Part shown: positions 22,755 to 35,400 of the stretch, in pieces
How positions within the stretch are numbered: position 1 is the first letter of the stretch
Layout of the letters: the number at the start of each line of letters is the position of its first letter
Origin: Conchocele bisecta
Lineage: Eukaryota; Mollusca; Bivalvia; Lucinida; Thyasiridae
Assembly (NCBI GenBank): GCA_029237695.1
Contig: CM055265.1
Coordinates: forward strand, 44,385,331 to 44,449,330
Reading direction: 5' to 3'
Length of the DNA: 64,000 nucleotides
Notes under the pieces: generated by a model
Databases searched by the model: none
What the model was told of the DNA's origin: nothing
What the model saw: the letters and a program-made list of their open reading frames with translations, nothing else
Program-made: the position numbers and the translations under genes

Positions 22755-23439
22755 ACACTTTTTCCCCTTAGAAATACTTCATAATTGTGTATATTTTCAA
22801 AGACTAATTCCGACAGACAGACGCCATGTCCAAATATGCTAAATAGCGTTATCTTTTATTTATTTTTTAAAAACTTTTTTCTGTTATTGTATCACGGGAG
22901 AATAACAGCAGTGGGTGGGATTATATGTTGGCAATAATGCTATGGCTTACATATGATATGTTGACTGCATAATGTGACGGGTTCTGGTTATGACGAATAA
23001 CCGGAGTGATGCCTCGGCGATAGGGTGATAATTATTCTAAATTGTCAGCACATCCTATTATACATTTACAACATTAACGATTATGACAATAGCTCCACGT
23101 GTACATTAGTCAATACTTTGTTGTCATCGCTATTAACAAACAGAACATAGTAATCGATATAAATACATACCTAATGGAAAATTAGGGATGTATTCGTGAC
23201 CTTTGACCCTTAGAAATTAGCTTCCGCTTTCGGTTTTAAAATGAAACTCAGTTTCGTATTCAATATAACAGTGCAACAACATTAATATTAAGACATTTAG
23301 AAGTTAGTTTTCGTAAACTATTATGTTTTGCATTAAATATTATCATCGTATTTATTGTTAATATAAAGTTACAAAAGAAAATGACTATTTTAAAATACGA
23401 ATGTATAAGCAAATATATTTTACTATAAAATATCCCATC

Positions 23440-23488
23440 ATGGCCGCCGATTTACCAAAAGAATTTGACGTTATAGTTTTAGGCACAG
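23440..23488 (+). CDS. CHM: CHM exon 1
   Basis: 49 nt encoding [17 protein letters not shown], ending phase 1 before gtttag. An in-frame upstream ATG at 23401 exists, but the family N-terminus starts at this Met. Confidence 0.92.
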
Positions 23489-26400
23489 GTTTAGTAATTG
23501 TGCCCTTTAATTTTCGCTTTATTGTTATATTTTTAGCAAGATACGGAACATTACAGATTTTTCACTATGTTGTCACTGATTTTGATGCACCTTACTTGGT
23601 TATTTGTGATATTTCTGTACGTGTCGTATGGAAAATTCAGTGGGTGGGGTAAATTTAGTGGGTGTGAACATTTAGTGGGTCTTCTTATTGTTTGTTCCTG
23701 AAATCTGATAATTAACCAAATACAAATATTTGATGCAGTGATGGTGTATTTGATTTGATTTTGTGCATATCGTTCATAATTTGTTGACATTATTAACTAC
23801 AACCTTTCTATTTTGGGGGTCCGACGTTTTTTCACATGTCTAAATAAATAAAATATGGAGACATTTATATGCACTTGTCATTAGGATGGCAAAAAATAAA
23901 TTCCAACATTATCATGCTTCATATTACTTATCAGATCGTAACCACATTTGCTGAAGAAATGAGGTTTATGGCTTTTGTGTCCAGACTAGCTGTTGGTCTG
24001 TTACTGCACCCCTGCAATCTAATAAGGATTTATATGGTAAGAACTAAGAAGCATGGCTAGTGTTTCGACTTAATGGTGAACAGTGTAGACCCTGATCAGA
24101 CTGCGCAGATGCGCAGGCTGATCTGGGTCTGCACTGGTCACAACGGCCATAAGCCCCCTGTCTCAAGTCACAGCCAAGTTTTGTTTTAATGTAGCACAGA
24201 TATTATTACAATTTTCAGGTATGCCGGAGAGTATCATGGCTGCTGCGTTCTCCAGGATAGGACAGACAGTACTGCATTTAGACAGGTATGAAGTATTCAT
24301 CGCTAAATATCAGACACACCATGCGATTTTGTACCTTCTGACATCTGCATAATTTCATTAAATACCTATTAATTTTTTTCCGTAAATGGTATCAAAAGCG
24401 CCAACTTTTGACTGTATTTATGACAAATATTGTAAATTTTGTAAATGTATTTAATGAAATTATGCAGATGTCTGAGGGTATATATTTAGTCAGTTCATAA
24501 ACACATGTTCATAGGCATATTTGTACTCCCCGATGCGATTGTAAGGTGGCATATTTGTTCCTTCTATATTATCTGTACGTCCATCACCATGTACGTCTCA
24601 GACATTTAGCATATTTGGAAGAATTCATAGCTATGGTCCTGTGACTCTTGTCATCTGAATCAGGAAGTTGGAGTGGACCAGACAAACATCCTCATTTCGA
24701 GCTTGAGAACCGAGCACATACCCAGAAAGTTTAAAATCTTGGACCTAGCAGCTGCACTGGTGACAAATGCCATACATCCATCTTTAGTCACAGACAGAAT
24801 TGTGTACTTTGTAGGAATGATTACTATAGCGGAGACTGGGCCTCATTCAACTTGAAGTCTATAGAGAAATGGGCACAAGAACACTCGGTGGTAAGTAAAA
24901 CACAAACTGGATATACTTCTATATGTAGTTGTACAATATGTAAAAGGAACAGTATTATTTTGTATGTGTTATCAGTGTCAGCGTCAAAAAGGTTAATGCT
25001 AGTGATTCTATGCACATCTTGGCATCTGAAACTTGTCTTATGTATCTACATGGTAGTATTAACAAGACATCATTTCAGCACTATGAGAAGCCAAATGGCT
25101 ACTTTGGCTGCCAGTAGCACCAACCTAGGATCTACGGTGTGTAATACAACCCTGGATTTGAAAATATACGACCAGCATAGCGCCAGATCTGTGCAGTCTG
25201 ACCAAGGCATATGCTGTTCATAATTTAGCCACTAAAGTAACATTTCTGCCATTGGCAAAATAAGTAGATCTTAATCTGACATTGTTAGTATGCAACTGTA
25301 TAGGGATCTACATTTAACCATTTCAACCCTACAGATCATAAAGCCAACATTTGCAAACACTGTAGATCCAGATGAGTCGGCTTGTTATGAGCTATCTTAT
25401 CTGGATCAGCTGTATTTGTCATGATTTGAAGATTTTGAAAAAAAATCCTTTTTCAATTATGGTTATGGAATCGTCCAAACATTAGCATTTTGTCAGCCAG
25501 CAGTCGTTACAGGGTGTAGATGATACAGCGAGCCCGGACAACTGTTTGACGCGGCCCGAGGATGAGGGGAGTCACGTGGAGGGTGGGGAGAGCCTGGTAC
25601 AGCTGCCCCTATACAGCCGCAGCTTCAGTCAGGCCGACATGCAGTTCCACGTGAGGTACTGATACAGCCGATAAATGTCATCGTATCTTCTTACTCTCCT
25701 AACCTGAAATGGAATTGTTCTTTTCTGATGAGATATTAACCTGATAATACCACGGTCATTGTATCACACACTACTACATGTAATCATGGCCGCAAATGGC
25801 ATGCTTCTGTTAAACGCCATTCCATTATCTTTAATTATTACATTTCAATCTATTATATACATGGATTTACCTGTGAGAGAAGTCAACATTAAAATACAAG
25901 TAATACACTGTGAAGAGAACACCCGTAATCACCTGCGTGCACTCTCCCACAGTTGATATAAAATAAGCACCACCCATAAAAATGCATACGCAGTTACAAA
26001 CGTACCCGATGCATCATGAAATGTATTTTTGTTCGCAAATGTTGTTCATAAATGTAATAAATAGGATATTCATCATACATGTAATTGTTTGAATAGCTCG
26101 AAATAATACACTCGTGTACGTCGGCTTCCGCGTAAACAACTTGTTCGCTTCGCTTACTCGTTGTTTACGTAGAAGCTGACATAAACTTGTGTATTATTTC
26201 ACGCTATTCAAACATATACGATGGAATATCTTCTATATCTTTCATTTCAAGACTCATTACAAGACAGATCGTCTGCATCTACAATGTTTGCAAACATTGA
26301 CCTTATGTGGGGTTTAGAGGGCTACTTTAATTAGTTAATAACTTGTTAAGTTATTGTATTATAGGAATATGATTGACAAACTATAAATATAATCACATAC

Positions 26401-29400
26401 AACGTTAAAGCAGTTGACAGTGTAATACTACAGATGATTTACTATCCGTCCACTCCTAATTAGCATAATGAATGGGGATTTCAATCACCTGCAGTATTTC
26501 TGCCATACACTCGAGGCTGATCTTTAAACTTTACACATTGGGAGGGTGTGTATATAAATTATGTTATTGATTTGTGTTGCTTTAATTAACCTTAATCTTT
26601 TCAGTGATGTAGATGAGAGTGCCAGCAAAAGTGTTGAAGCAGGAATTAATCAGTCATTAGGGAAACTAAGTTTGGCAGAAACAGAAGTCCGGAAAGAATG
26701 TGATGATGCTGATTCCAAAAACGAACATGATGAATTATCAACAAATGTCAGTAGTCAATCAGAGGTTGAAGGTGGTTCTGATAGCCAGCATGATGTTGGC
26801 AATATAAACACAGAGACATGTGGTAGCCAGGATACAACTGCTGTGGTTGGTGAAAGCTTGTCTCGATCAACTGCTGAAAGTCCTGGAGGGCAGATTCCAT
26901 TGGAAGGAAGTGAAATGACTGATAACTCTGACAAATCTCTTGAAAGCAATGTAGTCCAAGGTGATGCTGTTGTCTGTGATGATATTAAAGGAGATAGTCA
27001 TGATGATGGAGCTGAGATGAAAGACAAGCCTGACACATCGGAAAAGCAGTCTGAGAATGATGCAAATGGTGAAGCTGTTCAGTCAGGGGAGACACTATCC
27101 TCAATGGAAGTGAAAACAGAATTGATATGGACAGTGTCAAAACTGAGAGAGGAGTGGAGGAAGTTCAATTTGGACTTATCACCAAAAGTAAGCTATTTTT
27201 GTGATCATATATTTTCCCCACAATCCACATAGTTATGGTTTAATAGTTTCATGCTAATTATTGGGCTATTCCATCAATAAAAACATTGTATGTTTTGGAT
27301 CTAAGAATACTGACAGACATTGTAGATCCAGATGAGACATCTCATTATGAATGTTGTATTTCTGACCTGTCCTGTTGATATAATGAGCCATCTCATCTGG
27401 ATATACAACATTTACAAATATTGTATCTATGGCCTGTTGGGTTAAAGGTGTTACTTTTCATCCAACGTTTCCAAGAGCTGAAATATTTGATTAATTTTTA
27501 GCTCATGTAAGCTATTGTTACCGCAATATGTCCGTCGTCCGTCCGTGAACATTTTCAAACGTCTTCTCCTCATTAAATTTCTTGCCCTACAATACAGATG
27601 AGCCTACCTCACCCATGTGTGTATTACCACACTGGCCAGGTGTAGGCTCATCAACACGGTACATCCAAACCCAGTCTAGCTGGGTTTGCCATTTACCATG
27701 TACTTGTGTGTATGGATCAGGAGAATAAAATAGATGAACACAACTCAGGTTTTGGGAAAATGAATCATATATATACTTGAAAATTATTGATGGGAGAAGT
27801 ATGTGATAAGGCATAACACAATGTTCAAAGTAACCAAAATACATGCATGCTCATTATTTGGCATGTGAAGCATAGACCTCATGAATGGTGATAGCCTGAG
27901 AAAGGAGGTCATGGATTGTGCACTAACGTACAGACGAAAATGTAATCGCACTGACACTGTTTGTCTCCCGAGGACTAGAACATACATGTACCCCTCTCGA
28001 ATTGCAATACGATATAGAGTAATGTAGTAATACTGCATGATGGCAGGGCCTATTAATTAAGTTAACATTTGACCCAGACGATGTCCACTATATATGATTC
28101 AAGCTATTCTACAGACAACACATATTTTAATACCTAAACTACACATGTATATAACATCAATGCATGCCTACAATGCTCATCACTCAGGGAGGGTGGGCGG
28201 GGAGAAAGTGTCGACAACACGTCTTATCATACGCCAAGTTAACAAAGGAATGAGGCCGCTTCCAAACATTTCCCGCGGTTCAGTCAGCCTCTGCCGGGGC
28301 TGGTGTGAGATGCGCTGTGATTGGACAGATATTAAGGCGCCCACAGGGACCGCTGCTATGATTGGTTGGGAAAGATAATCTCCAACCCCGTGAAGTCCAA
28401 ACGATAGACCAGTGGGTTAGAGATTATCCCAAATCCCCGGGAGAGATATGCTCGGGTCACTAGGTTACCGATGCGTTGCAACCAACCATGACGGACGGAG
28501 CAGACGCTTGAAACTGCACATGTTGGACATGTAACTGATCGTGAACCAGGACCTAATCCCGAGTGACTCGCTATGTATCCATGCATGTACATAAATTGCT
28601 TGTTGCCGGGTGCCCAATTTAAAACCAGATTACAACCTAATCTGACTCTTAAATTTCTTGCCCTACAATACAGATGAGCCTACCTCACCCATGTGTGTAT
28701 TACCACACTGGCCAGGTGTAGGCTCATCAACACGGTACATCCAAACCCAGTCTAGCTGGGTTTGCCATTTACCATGTACTTATGTGTATGGATCAGGATA
28801 ATAAAATAGATGAACACAACTCAGGTTTTGGGAAAATGAATCATATATATACTTGAAAATTATTGATGGGAGAAGTATGTGATAAGGCATAACACAATGT
28901 TCAAAGTAACCAAAATACATGCATGCTCATTATTTGGTCTTATAGCATCAACAATTTCCCAGTATACCTCCAAATTCCCAAAATCTATAGTGAGTAGAGT
29001 AGTTTAGAAATACATGTACATGATACTAATTAAGATGGCGACGGTTATAAGTCGACAGCCAATCATTACGGTGAAATTGTGTCTGACAATCAGGAATTAG
29101 CTGCTGCTGCACCCATTGTGGATGCCACCAGACGGCGCAATTGTAGAGAAGGCTCCAGATAACGCTCATACGCACTGCTGTTCCAGTCACCTTGTATTTT
29201 TATGAGATCCGCCGGTAAGCCACATTGAAGAGCATATGTAGCGCCACCACGACGAAAGCTATGACCGGAATACTGGGCTGGGGGCACTCCACAACCACGC
29301 AGACAGGATCGGAGCCTGTCTGTAAAAGTAGTGGCTGTTAAAGGGACTACGTTATCACCTGTTTTATATCGAAATAAAGGGGTCGGTTTGACATCAAGCG

Positions 29401-32400
29401 GGCACTCCAAAGCCAGCTGAACCAAGATTGTGGACGGGCAAAATGGAGAGTTGGGGATAAGGGGAAGTGGGATATTCAAAGTGCGCTGGCGAAATTGAAT
29501 CACCTTGGACCAGCGGACCGTAAGCACTACCCCATCTGACGCGAAATCCGCGTCCCCGGTGCATAAATGACGGGTGGGATAAAACTGCGAAACAGACGGA
29601 ATAAGAAGATTAGACTTACGGAAAAAGGAGAAGAAACCAACTAGACAGGCCGCCCAAAATGTTCTGTCTAACGAGAGCTGAAGATTCAATTGTCGGAAAA
29701 TACCCCGTAATAACTGAAATGTAATGGGAAGTTTTTGATTAGTAGCGTGCCCTTTCATTCTACGGACACCTTTGAGAATGGAAGTCACATACCAATTGTC
29801 ATGCAGGGGGTTTGGTAGACCAGCTTCCAAGTGAAAAAGGCGGACAACATTTAGATATTGCCGGACAGACGAAAAAGAGAGTCTGCGAGAGAGGTAAGCA
29901 ATATAACGGCCCAAATTAATGTGGGACAAAGGCACAGGTGCAATTTTGAGTTCAGCACAGAACCGCAAATACGAGGCCCGCTGACTGCCATATGTCTTAG
30001 TGGTAGACGAAGAAAATGTGTTGCTGCGATATAGGTGGACCTCATTGTCAAGACTGACCGGAAGGGTAGTTAGCATCTCGCCAGGAGCGGAGGGGTTCAA
30101 GTTTCGCTGAGATCTAACCAGCCTGTCTGCACATCCAATATCCGACTCTGTCAAGAAGAAAATGTAAAGACCCTAATGACATATGCCAGATCAGTGGGGT
30201 TTGGGAAATGTAAGGCATCAACCTTTCAATATGACCTGGGGAAGGCAGTCTTGACGCACTATCAGCGACAAAATGTATGCCTGGGATGTGTTTTGCAGTC
30301 AAGTGGAAATTGTATGCACTAGATAACCAAAAGAAATGACGGAGACACTGCATAACTACACTATTGCGGGATGTACCCTTGTTAATTGATGAGACCGTGA
30401 CTGAGTTGTCCGAATATATTATGATATTTTTGTTTGTCCAGTGTGGGGCCCATCTCTGAGCTGCAATGACAACTGCCAACACTTCCTTTTCATTGATGTG
30501 TAGATCTTGGGCACGTGGCCAATCAATTCCCCAATTGCAATAAAACCAATCTGTGCCGAAACACTCCCCTGCTGCATCCCCACAGGCATCAGTGAAGACG
30601 CATTCAATTGGGGTGCGATCCAGCAACATCGATCTACCATTGAAACATTCTAGAAATCGTGACCACCAGAGAAGATCCTCTAGAATGTCCATAGTCAGTA
30701 AGGTTCTATGTGACCCGTGTTTGAGGGTGCGGAGGGTCCGCCTTTCACCACTCCTGCAGCCGACGACAACCGTCCCGCGATGGACTGTAATTGTCGTTTA
30801 GTAACGCGCTTTTGTCGCAAGAACCCTTGCAGTTCTTGTTTCATTGCTTCAAGCTTTTGTGTGGGCAAACGCAACTGCATAGACGTCGAGTCTAACTCTA
30901 TTCCGAGGAATGTGATTACTCTAGTGGGATCAACGACTTTTCCCCAGTGAATATTGAATCCAAGCTTCCGGAGAAGCTGAATGAGGCACGCGAGTGCCTC
31001 CGCACATTGCACTTGCGATTCCGAAGTCGTCAAGGTACGCGATTATCAGGTCGTAGCCCTTCCTCGCCATCATACGTTTAACGGCTTGAGTTAGTCTATG
31101 GAATATGCCGGGGCTGAGCTTAGCGCCGAACGGAAGCCTGGTATCTTTAAGGTAAACAGTGTTACCACCAAAGTCCCATTTAAACCCTGTGACCTGTTGA
31201 CTGCGTTGACTTATTCCCACAGAGCGGTACGCAGACTTTAAATCGACCTTGGCGAACCAGCAATTTTCTGTCATAAGGGCAGCTGCATCATCGACACGGT
31301 CAAATTTTTGTCGCCAGTCTGATGAGCAAAAATCATTAACCGCGTTCTCGACTGGTCTAGAACAGTCGTGTATGAGGCGGACTCCGCCATCAGGTTTGGG
31401 GATGGCGGCCATAGGACTAATGATTTTTGGCAGCCCATTACAAATGACATAATTACCATGTTCTATCTCAGTCTTAACTTGTTCAGATGCTTTATCAAAA
31501 AGCGGGCTCTTAGGCTTGACTGATGGGTGATTTGAGGACATTACTGATGGTATATTGGTACATTCATCTATTATATCAAAACCATTGTGTATACCACCTA
31601 GTATAAATGTTTTATCCTCATCGTCACCCAGTTCTCCAGCCCAAGCAGCTAAGTTAAGACCATAGGAAGGGCGGACCTGAACCCCTAGTTTTTTTCAAGC
31701 GTATGTATTGCCGCTGAATGTTGATAGTCACCAAACTTCATGGTCATAGTCCTTAGGTAGGGGAATTACAAAATTGTTAAAATGACGTCATTACCTAATC
31801 CAAGATGGCCGACGTCTAAAAATAGCACAAATTCTTCAAAAAATTTCTTCTCTAGAACCGCCAACCGGATTTCGACATAACTTGGTAGGAATGATCGATG
31901 TACAATGCTCTTTCAAAGTTGATGACCCCGGGGTCAAAAATGGGCGTGGCCCGTGGGGTAAAATTTTATTTTTGACCGAATATGGTCATGTCTATATCAA
32001 ATCGAAGGTATCGATGAGGCGATTGCTCTGGTGCAATATTTGTCGGAATTGGATGATTATGTTATCCATGATGGCCGCCAAAAGGTCCATTTATTTGAGA
32101 TTTTGAACGTCTTTTTCTCAGGAACCACATGGCCGATGCTGGCCAAACTTCAGAGTAAGTTAAGATCCTTGGGTGAAGCATTTTCAGATTTGGTAACATG
32201 AGAGTCATCGCTTAATCCAAGATGACCGCCATCTAAAAATAGCACAATTTTTTTAAAACACATGAACACATGAATGTCACATTCTCCTCTGGTGTTCATG
32301 GAGTCAGGTGAGCGAATTAGGGCCATTATAGTCCTCTTGTTTTAATGTTCACATCGTCCACTCCACCTTTGTTCATCTGGCTATATCATGTTTGTCACAC

Positions 32401-35400
32401 CATAACAAAACTGAAGCGGCCATTGGAAGATGTGTGGCTAACATTATGGCATTTATGACCAGTGTACAGCGGTCTGAACAGGTTCTACACAGTTCACCGT
32501 TAATCAGTGAAATGGCTGTCATGTTTAACAGGAATGGTCCATATCAGGTTCAGGAGTATACAGGCATACATGTATCAGGAACTAGATCATCCATTAACCC
32601 TTTCACCCCCAAGTAACTGGAATGGATTTTAATATGTGAATTTTGCAACCAATCCAACTGTCACAAAATGATTTTCAGACTAGTCTATGAGAAGGGTGTG
32701 TTTTTGTTCTCAAAAATTACTTGCAAAAAGTGCAGATCCTGATGAGACGGCTCGTCACGAGCCGGCTCATCTGGATCTGCACTTTTTGCCAATACCACTA
32801 TACAGGCCTGTGATGTTGAAAGGGTTACTGCCATGAGCCCCATTTCCCCAGTCACTGACCCGGAGCTAGATCAACTGCAAATGCACATATCCCAATTTAC
32901 CTGTATTCCATTACCTATATTCCTGGTGTATTGCCATTTTCAGGTGTTGTTCTCTGGTGGCGACATGGTGGAATTGCTGATATCATCCGACATCGCCAAG
33001 TATTGTGAATTCAAGACAGTTACCCGCATTCTAACTATTTTGAATGATAAATTGGAAAAGGTAAGTGATTAAAGTTCACATCATTATTGCGTACTTTTGA
33101 CACCATAGAAATACACATTGGTCACCACCACTCGCTAAAATAATATTTATAAGCACATTAAAAAATTTCTGCACACATCCATCAAAATTGTAGCATCAGT
33201 GCTGAAATTTATAGAGAATCATACAAACTTCCTTTTCAAGTATGTCTTGGAATGGTTCCTGTAAACTCCATGTTTAGCAGAATAAAGTATCTATGTGCAT
33301 GTGTTGGGATCCATATTCATGATGTGTAGAGGGATTGTATTCTACAGTGGAACCTCTCTAAACCAGACACCGTGGAAATATATGTGATCTCATTTGATTG
33401 GTTTCTTGGTAACGCATCTCAGATAATAATGCATGTTCATGATTGCAAAAGTCATATGTATGTCCCAAAATGGTAATATGTCCGATTTACAGTGGAACAT
33501 CTCTAAATCGGACAACCTGGGTACCTCCCAGGGTGTGCTGTTTACAGAGGTTTCACTGTTTAACTATTTCACCCCTAAGTAACTGACATGGACTATTTCC
33601 TGGTGAGACTGTTCCATTACACAGAAAAGGGGGTCATTTTGTAAAAAATAAAAAAATATTCACAAATGGTGTAGATCCTGAATAGACGGCTCATTATGAG
33701 CCGTCTAATCAGGATCTACACCGTTTGCAAATGTTATATTAGGAAAGAGGTCTCTAGTATTGAAAACGTTATCCCAAATTTACTGATTGTATCATGATGT
33801 GACAGAAAGTCGATAGGTACTTGTTCAAGAGTGGAGTAGCTAAGAGTCTATGTTTTAGCTACCTTGTCAGAGCAATAGGATGTGTCGAGCAGTAAGAAAG
33901 TGTCTATGTTTTTTAGCTAACGATGTTCCAAGAGCGGATGTGTTCAGCAGTAAGAAAGTGTCGATGAATAGGTACTGTTCCAAGAGCGAATGTGTTCAGC
34001 AGTAACAGTTTTAGGATTCGACGATGTAGAAGTGACCTGTTCAAGAGCGAATGTGTTCAGCAGTAAGAAAGTGTCTATGTTTAGTACCTTGTTCAAGAGC
34101 GGATGTGTTACGAAGCATGTTTTGGTACCAAGCTGTAGCAGTGTCTATGTTTTAGGTTACATGGTTCAGAGCGATGTTTTCAGCAAGTAAGAGTGTCGAT
34201 GTTTTAGGTACCTTGTTCAAGAGCGGAATGTCACAGTAAGAAAGTGTCTATGTTTTATACCTTGTTCAAGAGCGTAATGTGTTATCAGCAGTAAAGAAAG
34301 TGTCCTATGTTTTAAGGCTTACCTTAGTTCAAGAGGCGAATTTGTTTTCAGCAATTAAGAAAGTGTCGGATGTTTAGGCACCTTGTTCAAGAGCAATGTG
34401 TTCAGCAGTAAGAAATGTCGATGTTTTAGGTACCTTGTTTCAGAGCGGAATGTGATTCAGCTAAGACAAGTGTCGGAATGTTTTAGTACCATTGTTCAAG
34501 AGCGGAATGTGTTCAGCAGTAAGAGAATTGTCCGAAAAATCGTTTATGTAGGTCAAGAGCCGAAAATTGTTCACAGTAAGAAAGTGTCGATGTAGTACCT
34601 GTTCAAGAGCGGATGTCAAGAGTAAAAAGTCGATTTTTGTTTTAGGTACCTTGTTCAAGAGCGGATGTGTTCAGCAGTAAGAAAGTGTCTATGTTTTAGG
34701 TACCTTGTTCAAGAGCGAATGTGTTCAGCAGTAACAAAGTGTCGATGTTTTAGTACCTTGTTTCAAGAGGGAATGTGTTCAGCAGTAAGAAAGTGTCTTA
34801 TGTTTTAGGTACCTTCGTTCAAGAGCGGTATGTGTTCAGCAAGTAAAAAAGAAAGTGGTCTTGATTGTTTTTAGCCAATCACCTTGTTCGAAGAAAAAAT
34901 TAGCGAAGGTAATTTGTTCAGAAAAAGGACAGTAACAAAGAGTGTAAAAACCGATGTACCAAACCGTAAACCAAACAAAAAGGGTTTTGGTAAAAAAAAC
35001 AAGAGCGGATGTGTTAACACATAAGTAATAGTTTAAAGTAAAAAAAAAACCAAGTCAAAAAAAGCATTAAAAAAAAAGTTTAGTCCAACAAATGCCATTA
35101 TTGTTCAAGAGCGAATGTGTTCAGCAGTAAGAAAGTGTCGATGTTTAGGTTACCTTAAGAATTCAAGAGCCAAAGATGTGATCAGTTCAGTAGAGTAAAG
35201 TGTCGATGTTTTAGGCACCTTGTTCAAGAGCGGATGTTGTTCAGCAGTAACAAAGTTTCTATGTTTTTAGGTACCTTGTTCAAGAAGCGGATGTGTTCAG
35301 CAGTAAGAAAGTGTCGAGGTTTTAGGCACCTTGTTCAAGAGCGGATGTGTTCAGCAGTAACAAAGTGTCATGTTTTAGGCACCTTGTTCAAGAGCGATTG

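Larger units (their letters stand above)
21369..23439. other. Intergenic region between divergent TBCK and CHM
   Basis: It separates the two translation starts and should contain both promoters. It holds a complete MITE (21755-22221) and a tRNA-like gene (22681-22754). No CpG-rich block or TATA box could be assigned with confidence. Confidence 0.55.
27573..31726 (-). mobile_element. DIRS/Ngaro-like tyrosine-recombinase retrotransposon, 5'-truncated
   Basis: Oriented on the minus strand. Order: 5' remnant (31726-31542), reverse transcriptase, RNase H, tyrosine recombinase, then a 289-bp repeat (28649-28937), a 787-bp spacer and a second 289-bp repeat (27573-27861). This matches the B1-A2-B2 tail of PAT/Ngaro elements. 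The expected A1 copy of the spacer and a complete gag are absent at the 5' end. Two frameshifts interrupt the RT-RNase H frame, so it is non-functional as written, although the recombinase frame is intact. Confidence 0.85.

Noticed and set aside
23401..23652. CHM start at the upstream ATG 23401, reading through as one exon
   Set aside because: The conserved N-terminus begins at 23440, and the sequence after 23488 leaves the family and is replaced by exon 2.
28094..28592. Open frames in the 787-bp spacer of the DIRS-like element
   Set aside because: No resemblance to gag or to a hydrolase domain; both strands open by chance.
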